From the NCBI GenBank assembly GCA_011620445.1, contig WOZB01000190.1:1-5710 (forward strand): a stretch of DNA of 5,710 nucleotides. Reading direction: 5' to 3'. The notes beneath the pieces are model-generated. The model was not told the DNA's origin and made no database searches. It worked only from the letters and a program-made list of their open reading frames with translations. Every line of letters starts with the position of its first letter. The first letter of the stretch is position 1. Origin of the DNA: Anaerolineaceae bacterium. GTDB taxonomy: Bacteria; Chloroflexota; Anaerolineae; Anaerolineales; Anaerolineaceae. The translations under genes were made by a program, and so were the position numbers. Of the stretch, positions 1 through 5,116 are shown piece after piece.

Positions 1-390
1 GAACCAGACGCGCCCAAACTTGCGCGTGTCGTTGAAAGCCAGCCCAAACCCGCTTCTAAAGTGCAGGTAGAAGCGGTCGTGGGGCAGGATGGGCTCAGTT
101 TCTCTGGGGGCTCCCAGGTTTTCCGCCATACGCAGGTCGCCACTCATGCGCAGATGGATAACCAGGTGAAAATTCTTAAAATCGATAAGTAAGAATTTGC
201 CTCTGCGGGTGAGGTCGAGGGTAGGTTGGCCGTGTAAACTCTCACGGAGATTTTCAAGATTTGCGGTAGCCAATGTTTTTGGCCAAAAAAGGGATGCACC
301 GGTTACAACTTGCCCGAGAATGGAGGATGTAACTTCATTGCCATTCACTAAAATGCGCCGGATAGTCTCGACTTCGGGAAGTTCAGGCAT
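1..390 (-). CDS. mutM: Formamidopyrimidine-DNA glycosylase MutM (Fpg), N-terminal 130 codons, cut by the window edge
   Basis: Bifunctional base-excision repair enzyme that removes oxidised purines such as 8-oxoguanine and cleaves the abasic site. Reading the minus strand from the ATG at 388-390 gives an open frame to position 1 with no stop, so the C-terminal half, including the helix-two-turn-helix and the zinc finger, is outside the window. The start MPELPEVETIRR is the family signature: after Met removal Pro2 is the Schiff-base nucleophile and Glu3 the acid/base residue. RRGKFLLI (63-70, Lys66) matches the conserved phosphate/base-contacting Lys region (E. coli Lys57), LRMSGDLRM (80-88) the intercalating Met loop, and FNDTRKFGR (119-127) the block before the domain linker. 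The signature fixes the start. No Shine-Dalgarno is visible before the ATG; a TATAAT lies 6 nt upstream. A plus-strand open frame at 1-192 is only the shadow of this gene. Nei paralogues are less likely because the N-terminus reads PELPEVET with the Fpg-type Met loop. Confidence 0.95.
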   Translation of the reverse strand, partial: MPELPEVETIRRILVNGNEVTSSILGQVVTGASLFWPKTLATANLENLRESLHGQPTLDLTRRGKFLLIDFKNFHLVIHLRMSGDLRMAENLGAPRETEPILPHDRFYLHFRSGFGLAFNDTRKFGRVWF

Positions 391-396
391 AGCTTT

Positions 397-402
397 ATTA
401 TA
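397..402 (-). promoter_or_regulatory. Candidate -10 element of mutM, very close to the start codon
   Basis: The minus strand reads a perfect TATAAT followed by only six bases (AAAGCT) and then the mutM ATG. With usual -10 to start-site spacing, transcription would begin at or within a base or two of the ATG, giving a leaderless or almost leaderless mRNA. This agrees with the lack of a Shine-Dalgarno sequence. The -35 is poor: the best candidate is TTAATC with a 15-nt spacer. The hexamer is seen; promoter function is inferred. Confidence 0.4.
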
Positions 403-634
403 AGTCAGGATGAGGGTGATTAACCTGGCGATAGCTAGATGCGGTTTTTGTGGAGGTTCTCCCGAATGGTCGGGTGGCATCCAAATTTGCTTACTGATTA
501 AGACAGGCTGCCATATAGTTACCTTAAGATCATCCCTTTGGGGGGGGTCCGCAAAACGGGGTGAGAGGTGTTTTCTTGACACTCAATCACAAGATTGTAA
601 TGAGCCTCTCTCCAGTCGCTATGTGTATAACTGT

Positions 635-649
635 TTCCCCTCAGGGGAA
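635..649. repeat. Perfect short palindrome beside the prs terminator
   Basis: Arms TTCCCC and GGGGAA pair over a 3-nt loop (TCA). It lies 4 bases beyond the A/T tract of the terminator, on the mutM side. It has no T-tract of its own on either strand, so it is not a second classical terminator. It could be a 3'-end stabilising fold, a pause site or a protein-binding site; nothing in the sequence decides this. Confidence 0.4.
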
Positions 650-653
650 GCCC

Positions 654-688
654 AAAAAAAAGACCCTCGAAGCCGCGAGGGTCTTTTT
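654..688 (-). terminator. Intrinsic terminator of the prs end of the gene run, symmetrical enough to work both ways
   Basis: A 13-bp perfect stem pairs 657-669 with 676-688 around a 6-nt loop. Its core is GACCCTCG/CGAGGGTC. On the minus strand it ends in an uninterrupted run of U (complement of the A run at 654-661), the classical form. It starts 27 bases after the prs stop codon. The plus strand also ends in five T, so it could stop antisense transcripts as well, but no plus-strand gene is present. Confidence 0.85.
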
Positions 689-715
689 CAATCATCAGGG
701 AAATTTGGCGACTAT

Positions 716-1708
716 TTACTCGTTGAACATGGCTCCAACGGAGGTACCCTCGTTGGCGCGCCTGATGACCTCAGCCAGAAGCGGCCCGATGGTCAGCACG
801 CGCAGCCGGCCGCCAAACAAAGCTTGACGATCTTTGGGAATCGGCACGGTGTTAGTCGTGATGAACTCTTTGACCGGTTCCGCTGCAAGCTTTTCAATGG
901 CGTTCTTGGTGAGTATCGGGTGCACAAAAGCTACATAAACATCCCTGGCACCGTTCAATTTGGAAACCTGGACGGCCTGTGCCATAGAACCGCCGGTATC
1001 CACTTCATCATCAACCAATATCACGTCGTGGCCATTGATATCGCCAATCACGGCCATCGCTTCAGCATTGTCTTTGTTATCAATGCGCCGTTTTTCGATG
1101 AAATTCAATGGCAAATTCAGGGACTGTGCGTAGCGGCGGCCGCCTTTGGCAAAGCCAAGATCCGCTGTCAGCACAACCGGGTTATGCATTTCGGGCAATT
1201 TGCTGGCTAGATAGGGTTTAAGGATGTGATAACCCGAAAGCACGTCCCCCGGAATGGAGAAGAAACCCTGGATTTGCCCGGCATGCAGGTCCATGGTCAT
1301 GTAACGGTCAGCACCAGCCACTTCGATCATATCAGTCACCAGTTTGGCGGTGATTGGCACCCGGGGCTGATCCTTGCGGTCCGAGCGCCCATAGCACATG
1401 TAAGGGAAAACCGCGGTAATACGGCCAGCGGAATCCAGACGCAAAGTCTGGATTAAAATCAAAAGTTCCATTAGATTGCGGTGCACCGGAGAAGACGTCG
1501 TTTGAATAACATAGCAGTCTTGCCCCCGAACAGAAGCATGCAATTTGACGAATAGATTTTCGTTTGTAAATTCAATGATGTCCCGGCCGCACAAACTTAT
1601 CCCCAGTTGGTCAGCTACTTCTTGTGCCAGCTCCATAGAGGCTGTCCCCGCGAATAAGCGGATATTGCCGTAGGTCATAGTGTGGGGGCTTGTTTTTATA
1701 ACGCTCAT
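716..1708 (-). CDS. prs: Ribose-phosphate pyrophosphokinase (PRPP synthetase)
   Basis: Makes phosphoribosyl pyrophosphate from ribose 5-phosphate and ATP in the cytoplasm, for purine, pyrimidine, His, Trp and NAD synthesis. The 330 residues are close to the usual 310-320. Visible motifs: RGQDCYVIQ (61-69), FPYMCYGRSDRK (101-112), DLHAGQIQGFF (140-150, with the conserved active-site-region His142), the catalytic flexible loop around EKRRID (205-210, Lys206 and Arg208) and the PRPP-binding loop DDEVDTGGS (233-241; usual form DDxxDTGGT). Divergent points: FTNEN (47-51) replaces the usual FSDGE ATP-contact motif, and GFAKGGRRYA (185-194) replaces GGVxRAR. SD GGAAGG (1716-1721) sits 7 nt before the ATG inside the last codons of the GNAT gene, whose stop is only 3 bp away, so translation is probably coupled. 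Met11 (MTYGNIRLF) is nearer the usual family start but has no comparable SD. Followed by a strong terminator. Function is well supported; the substrate-site changes leave kinetics or regulation open. Confidence 0.95.
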   Translation of the reverse strand: MSVIKTSPHTMTYGNIRLFAGTASMELAQEVADQLGISLCGRDIIEFTNENLFVKLHASVRGQDCYVIQTTSSPVHRNLMELLILIQTLRLDSAGRITAVFPYMCYGRSDRKDQPRVPITAKLVTDMIEVAGADRYMTMDLHAGQIQGFFSIPGDVLSGYHILKPYLASKLPEMHNPVVLTADLGFAKGGRRYAQSLNLPLNFIEKRRIDNKDNAEAMAVIGDINGHDVILVDDEVDTGGSMAQAVQVSKLNGARDVYVAFVHPILTKNAIEKLAAEPVKEFITTNTVPIPKDRQALFGGRLRVLTIGPLLAEVIRRANEGTSVGAMFNE

Positions 1709-1711
1709 GCT

Positions 1712-2278
1712 TTAGCCTTCCTTTTTTTGCACTAAATCCCATTCGGGGCGCAAGATGCTCATGATGTGGACGTCAACAAACTTACCCTCTTGATAGTGGG
1801 CTTCGCGTAAAGTACCTTCGTGCTTCATGCCTGCTTTTTCATAGGCGCGGATGCCACCTTTATTGGGAGCATGCACACGCAGCCAGATGCGATGGAGGTT
1901 CAAATGATAAAAACCATGCCAGATGAGAGCCTGAACAGCCTCTGTGCCATAGCCTTTGTTCCATTCACTCTTGTCAGCAATGAAAAGGCCAATTTCGGCA
2001 CTTTGTTCCTTGTGGTCGATTGCGTGAAATCCACCATTCCCAATCAATTTCAACCCTGCAGTTCCGGCATCCTGTATGCTGATAATCATCGTGCGCTCAT
2101 CAATCGGGCGCTTAAACTCATTCTCAAGCCAATTTTCTTCATCGGTCAAGGAAAACGGAACCATGGGCACACCCAAATTACGGGTGACCTCGGGATCGCG
2201 CATCCACTCTACATAAAGTGGAAGCCTCTCCTTATCCAAAGCCTGAAAAGTGAGTCTGCCAAACGTAAAATCGGCCAT
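1712..2278 (-). CDS. GNAT-family N-acetyltransferase, RimJ/RimL-like
   Basis: A 188-residue acetyl-CoA-dependent N-acetyltransferase of the Acetyltransf_3 type. The acceptor is unknown: relatives modify ribosomal protein N-termini (RimJ/RimL), polyamines (SpeG) or small molecules. The central strand LIGNGGFHAID (78-88) leads to EIGLFIADKSEWNKGYGTEA (95-114), where NKGYG is the acetyl-CoA pyrophosphate-binding turn (R/QxxGxG/A). LHRIWLRVHAPNKGGIRAYEKAGM (128-151) is the typical RimJ/L motif B with the asparagine and the terminal EKAGF-like block. The C-terminal GTLREAHYQEGKFVDVHIMSIL is also characteristic. There is no signal peptide or membrane segment, so it should be cytoplasmic. SD AAGGA overlaps the aspS stop codon; the gap to aspS is 8 bp and to prs 3 bp, so it is embedded in a coupled aspS-GNAT-prs unit. 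That placement does not reveal the substrate. Confidence 0.92.
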   Translation of the reverse strand: MADFTFGRLTFQALDKERLPLYVEWMRDPEVTRNLGVPMVPFSLTDEENWLENEFKRPIDERTMIISIQDAGTAGLKLIGNGGFHAIDHKEQSAEIGLFIADKSEWNKGYGTEAVQALIWHGFYHLNLHRIWLRVHAPNKGGIRAYEKAGMKHEGTLREAHYQEGKFVDVHIMSILRPEWDLVQKKEG

Positions 2279-2286
2279 AAGCTTCC

Positions 2287-3606
2287 TTAAGGCTCCAAAC
2301 GGTTGGGACCCCGGAAGAGATAAACAGCTTCGCGGATGTTGGGCAGGTCAAGTAAAACCATCAGCAAGCGGCTGAGCCCAAGCCCGAAGCCGCCGTGGGG
2401 CGGGCAGCCATAGCGGAAGTAGTTGAGGTAATTTTGGATGGGTGGCAGGGTGAGGCCTTTTTCAAGGGCTTGAGCGGCCAATACGTCATAGCGGTGCTCG
2501 CGTTGGGCGCCTGTGGTCACTTCCAGGCCCTTGCCCAGCAGGTCAAAACTCTTGGTTAGGGTGGGGTTATCCTCATGACGCATGTGGTAGAAAGGCCGCA
2601 CGGTCGCGGGCCAATCCGTCACGAAGACAAAATCGTTGTCATATTTTTCTTTTATGTAATTGCCAAGCGCTCTCTCGGCGCCCGGGTCCAGGTCGCCCTT
2701 TTTCTCGGGGGGCAGCTTGTAATCCATGGATTTGAGTACCTGGTAAGCTTCAGCCATGGTCATACGTGGGAATGGCACGCTGGGCACGCTCATTTCTGTG
2801 CCCAGCAGGGTTTTGATTTCCTCATTATGCTTGTCTTTAACAGCCTGAAAGCTGAAAGCCAGCCAATTTTCCATGAACTTCATCACGTCGTCATGGTCGT
2901 CAATCCAGCTCATTTCCATATCCACACCGGTAAATTCAGTCATGTGGCGGGAAGTAAAGGAAGGGTCAGCACGGAAGACCGGGCCGATTTCGAAAACGTT
3001 TTCGTAGCCAGCGGCCATGGCCATCTGTTTGTAGAACTGAGGCGATTGCGCAAGATAAGCGGTGCGGTCAAAGTATTTGATTTCAAAGAGTTCTGCGCCA
3101 GATTCTGAAGGCGTGCCCATGGTCTTTGGGGAGTGCATTTCGATGAAATTGTGCTGAATCCAGTACTCGCGCATGCCTTCTTCGAGGGTGGTTTGCACCT
3201 CAAAGATCAAGCGGTTGCGCTGGCGGCGCAGATCCAGGTAGCGCCAATCCAGACGGTAATCCTGGTCTGGGAGTGTCTCCCCGAAGGGTTCAAAGGGTAA
3301 TGGAGCTTCCGCGTTGCCTTCGACTTTGAGGTTTTCAAGCTGAATCTCAATGCCGCCCAATTTGACAACCTCGTTTTCAACCACTTTACCGAAAACGGTC
3401 AGCGCTGATTCAACCCCCAGGGTTGAGATCTTCTCTGCCAGTTCCGGATTGCCTTTTTTCCAAAGCGTAATTTGCACCAATCCGGTGCGGTCGCGCAGAA
3501 CCAGGAATTGCATGCTTTTTTGGTCTCGCAGAATCTGCAACCAGCCCTGGATTTTCACTTGCTGCCCAATTTTCCCCATCAGGTCCTTGATTAGGGTTCG
3601 TTCCAT
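2287..3606 (-). CDS. aspS: Aspartyl-tRNA synthetase, short archaeal/eukaryotic type
   Basis: Class II synthetase charging tRNA(Asp), possibly also tRNA(Asn). At 439 residues it matches archaeal-type AspRS; bacterial AspRS is about 590 because of an extra GAD domain, absent here. Order: N-terminal OB-fold anticodon-binding domain (about 15-105, GWLQILRD at 21-28), motif 1 region (130-165), AspRS-type aspartate site QSPQFYKQ (187-194), motif 2 FRADPSFTSRHMTEF (211-225), FTGVDMEM (225-232), TGAQREHRYD (365-374) and motif 3 GFGLGLSRLL (406-415) with LPNIREAVYLF. QSPQ and the VDMEM run favour AspRS over AsnRS. Residue 24 is Gln at the position I align with Trp26 of Thermococcus AspRS, which contributes to tRNA(Asp)/tRNA(Asn) discrimination, so specificity is uncertain. 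The end reads LFRGPNRLEP rather than the usual FPRDxxRLxP. SD GGAG lies 8 nt before the ATG. The meaB stop is 33 bp upstream; the GNAT start is 8 bp downstream. Confidence 0.95.
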   Translation of the reverse strand: MERTLIKDLMGKIGQQVKIQGWLQILRDQKSMQFLVLRDRTGLVQITLWKKGNPELAEKISTLGVESALTVFGKVVENEVVKLGGIEIQLENLKVEGNAEAPLPFEPFGETLPDQDYRLDWRYLDLRRQRNRLIFEVQTTLEEGMREYWIQHNFIEMHSPKTMGTPSESGAELFEIKYFDRTAYLAQSPQFYKQMAMAAGYENVFEIGPVFRADPSFTSRHMTEFTGVDMEMSWIDDHDDVMKFMENWLAFSFQAVKDKHNEEIKTLLGTEMSVPSVPFPRMTMAEAYQVLKSMDYKLPPEKKGDLDPGAERALGNYIKEKYDNDFVFVTDWPATVRPFYHMRHEDNPTLTKSFDLLGKGLEVTTGAQREHRYDVLAAQALEKGLTLPPIQNYLNYFRYGCPPHGGFGLGLSRLLMVLLDLPNIREAVYLFRGPNRLEP

Positions 3607-3638
3607 AATTCACACTCCGAGACTCAGTTTATAAAAAA

Positions 3639-3644
3639 ATTATA
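3639..3644 (-). promoter_or_regulatory. Possible internal -10 hexamer before aspS
   Basis: A minus-strand TATAAT overlaps the last codon and stop of meaB, followed by a T run and the 33-bp spacer to aspS. No good -35 is found at 16-18 nt. It could give aspS-GNAT-prs a transcript independent of the mutase genes, which would make sense for housekeeping genes, but A+T-rich sequence makes a chance match likely. Confidence 0.2.
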
Positions 3645-4650
3645 ATGCCATTAAGGCTTTGACTGCTTGATTAGGTGATATACGTTTTTCCAAAAGGTCA
3701 TTCATGATAGCTTGCAGTTTGGTTTTGTCCGCGTCTTCGAGCCACCTGCGATAGAGGCCGAGGCGCAAATTGCGGGCTACAATCTCGTGCATGGCCAGTT
3801 CTGTCTTCAATTCCCAAAGGCCATGCCCCTTGAGGAATTTACCATGTTCAAGGATTTTTTCGGCCAACTCTGCGATGCCTATGTTTTCGGTAGCGACGGT
3901 TTTCAGCACTGGAGGAAACCAATGGTCTTCTGCATCTATATGCTCTAATTTTTCCTGGTTTTTCTCGGTGAGAAAGCGGTGATGATGTAAATTCAAGTCT
4001 TTGCCATGGCCGGCATTCACCATGTTCTGCAGGTTTCGTACGGAACCTTCTACTCCCGGCCGGTCGGCTTTGTTGACCACCAACAAATCGGCGATTTCGA
4101 GAATTCCAGCTTTGATGGCTTGGATGTCATCGCCCATGTCGGGCGTATCGACCACGATGACGGTATGAGCAAGATTAACAACGTCGATTTCGGATTGGCC
4201 GGCCCCAACAGTCTCAATCAGTACATAATCGTAACCAGCCGCGTCAAAAACCTGGGTGAAAGCTTCAGTACGGTCAGAAAGGCCGCCTAATGCGCCCCGG
4301 GTAGCCATCGAGCGGATGAAAACATCCGGATCGTGCTGAATTTGTAGCATGCGCACCCGGTCGCCCAGTAGAGCCCCGCCCGAAAATGGGCTGGTTGGGT
4401 CAACAGCGATGACAGCTATTCTGGGTTTGTCCGGGAGCCTGCGCAGTTCCTTGACCAGGGCTGCCACGAGCGTGCTTTTGCCTGAACCAGGCGCCCCTGT
4501 GATGCCGATCTTGTGGGCTTTGCCGGTATGTGAATAAATCAAGTCCAGAGCCTGTATGCCTTTAGGCGTTTCTGCTTCCACTTCTGTGAGTAAGCGGGTG
4601 AGTGAAAGCTTATCGCCCTGGAGGGCTTTCTCAACCAAGGCAGAAGGCAT
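3640..4650 (-). CDS. meaB: MeaB-type P-loop GTPase, chaperone of a coenzyme-B12-dependent acyl-CoA mutase
   Basis: MeaB (formerly ArgK-like; human MMAA) is a G3E-family GTPase that binds methylmalonyl-CoA mutase or a relative, gates delivery of adenosylcobalamin and protects against inactivation. The 336 residues are full length. Walker A GAPGSGKST (52-60); DPTSPFSGGALLGDR (84-98) and RSMATRGALGGLS (113-125) are MeaB signatures around the switch regions; ETVGAGQSE (146-154) is the family's Walker B/switch block; NKAD (193-196) is the guanine-specificity motif. The helical C-terminal part (about 270-336) corresponds to the dimerisation arm. It begins 3 bp after the stop of the B12-binding subunit and has no clear Shine-Dalgarno, so it is probably translated by coupling to that gene. 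Adjacency to the mutase subunit strongly supports the chaperone role. The older arginine/ornithine transport kinase name should be avoided. Confidence 0.95.
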   Translation of the reverse strand: MPSALVEKALQGDKLSLTRLLTEVEAETPKGIQALDLIYSHTGKAHKIGITGAPGSGKSTLVAALVKELRRLPDKPRIAVIAVDPTSPFSGGALLGDRVRMLQIQHDPDVFIRSMATRGALGGLSDRTEAFTQVFDAAGYDYVLIETVGAGQSEIDVVNLAHTVIVVDTPDMGDDIQAIKAGILEIADLLVVNKADRPGVEGSVRNLQNMVNAGHGKDLNLHHHRFLTEKNQEKLEHIDAEDHWFPPVLKTVATENIGIAELAEKILEHGKFLKGHGLWELKTELAMHEIVARNLRLGLYRRWLEDADKTKLQAIMNDLLEKRISPNQAVKALMAL

Positions 4651-4653
4651 GGC

Positions 4654-5055
4654 TTATTCGTTGTCGATGGCTTGGTGGATGTCGGCGCATACGGTTTGAG
4701 TATTTGTGCCTGGCCCGTAAACTTTGGTAACCCCTGCTTCGAGCAAATGTGGGATGTCAGCTTCCGGGATAATGCCGCCGAGGAAAACGAAAACGTTGTT
4801 TTGGCCGTTTGCGCGTAGTTTTTCAATAACCTGGGGAACCAATGCGTTGTGGGCACCGGAGAGGATGGAGAGGCCAACGGCATCCACATCTTCCTGGAGG
4901 GCTGCCTCGGCAATCATTTCCGGGGTTTGGCGCAGTCCGGTGTAAATCACCTCCATGCCGTCATCGCGCAATGCGCGGGCAATCACTTTAGCGCCACGAT
5001 CGTGGCCATCCAGCCCAGGTTTGGCAATCAAAATACGAATTTTCTTCTCCGACAT
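4654..5055 (-). CDS. B12-binding (small) subunit of a split acyl-CoA mutase, probably methylmalonyl-CoA mutase
   Basis: A 133-residue stand-alone cobalamin-binding domain that should pair with a separate catalytic TIM-barrel subunit to isomerise methylmalonyl-CoA and succinyl-Co[10 protein letters not shown] (15-23) is the DxHxxG motif, with His18 the lower axial cobalt ligand. GLSILSGAH (61-69) and [11 protein letters not shown] (91-101) are the two further loops that hold the nucleotide tail, and VYGPGT (112-117) ends the Rossmann-like fold. The length equals that of archaeal-type split McmA2; single-chain mutases carry this domain at the C-terminus. The large subunit is not in the window. 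SD GGAGGA (5059-5064) supports the ATG. meaB follows after 3 bp. Similar small subunits serve isobutyryl-CoA mutase (IcmB) and 2-hydroxyisobutyryl-CoA mutase (HcmB), so the exact substrate cannot be read from this domain; McmA2 is the default. Confidence 0.93.
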   Translation of the reverse strand: MSEKKIRILIAKPGLDGHDRGAKVIARALRDDGMEVIYTGLRQTPEMIAEAALQEDVDAVGLSILSGAHNALVPQVIEKLRANGQNNVFVFLGGIIPEADIPHLLEAGVTKVYGPGTNTQTVCADIHQAIDNE

Positions 5056-5067
5056 GCTTCCTCCGTT

Positions 5068-5086
5068 GACAAGATTATAACTTGTC
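5068..5086 (-). promoter_or_regulatory. Candidate promoter -10 within an operator-like inverted repeat, upstream of the B12-subunit gene
   Basis: Perfect 6-bp arms GACAAG (5068-5073) and CTTGTC (5081-5086) flank a 7-nt centre that contains a minus-strand TATAAT (5074-5079). The centre of the site lies about 22 bp before the start codon, and the SD follows 3 bp beyond the near arm. The -35 region is weak (no TTGACA-like hexamer at 16-18 nt), as often seen in regulated promoters. Repressor binding here would block the -10. The repeat and hexamer are seen; promoter and operator roles are inferred. Confidence 0.4.
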
Positions 5087-5116
5087 TAAGCCTGCATGGG
5101 TCTTAACGACTCAAAA

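Larger units (their letters stand above)
391..653. other. Intergenic stretch between mutM and the prs terminator, no gene seen
   Basis: No open frame here resembles a protein, and I find no tRNA or other RNA gene. The plus-strand frames that cross it (from 410 and from 561) run on into antisense of prs and look like chance. It contains the mutM -10 at its left end, a small hairpin (CCCGA/TCGGG arms, 461-474), a run of eight G at 540-547, a plus-strand TTGACA at 576-581 without a well-placed -10, and a palindrome at 635-649. It is the longest gap in an otherwise closely packed window. Confidence 0.6.

Noticed and set aside
1..192. Plus-strand open frame entering from the left edge and ending in TAA at 190-192
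   Set aside because: It is antisense to mutM, whose minus-strand frame carries the unmistakable PELPEVE and NDTRKFGR motifs; the plus-strand product resembles nothing.
461..474. Hairpin CCCGA/TCGGG as terminator or tRNA arm
   Set aside because: No T-tract follows on either strand, and the flanks cannot be folded into a tRNA cloverleaf with a proper T-loop sequence.
540..547. Run of eight G as a possible phase-variation tract
   Set aside because: It is not inside or next to a reading frame or promoter that slippage could switch; probably chance, or a place to suspect base-count error.
576..601. Plus-strand promoter (TTGACA with TGTAAT) driving a small RNA that ends at the terminator
   Set aside because: The spacer is only 14 nt, and nothing conserved or structured lies between it and the terminator. 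Kept only as a remark in the gap entry.
561..827. Plus-strand small frame starting in the mutM-prs gap
   Set aside because: It passes through the terminator hairpin and into antisense prs, and no SD or family resemblance supports it.
410..1210. Plus-strand open frame of 266 codons
   Set aside because: It covers the prs gene in antisense and crosses its terminator; the product has no recognisable domain. The long frame is a by-product of prs codon use.
2940..3203. Minus-strand 87-codon frame inside aspS
   Set aside because: It is an alternative frame of the aspS coding sequence, whose correct frame carries motif 2; no independent support.
4539..4913. Minus-strand 124-codon frame across the B12-subunit and meaB junction
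   Set aside because: It is out of frame with both well-supported genes and has a low-complexity, Lys/Pro/Ser-rich product typical of a shadow frame.
5066..5071. Plus-strand TTGACA as -35 of a rightward promoter
   Set aside because: No -10-like hexamer lies 16-18 nt downstream, and no plus-strand gene follows; the match is part of the inverted repeat.
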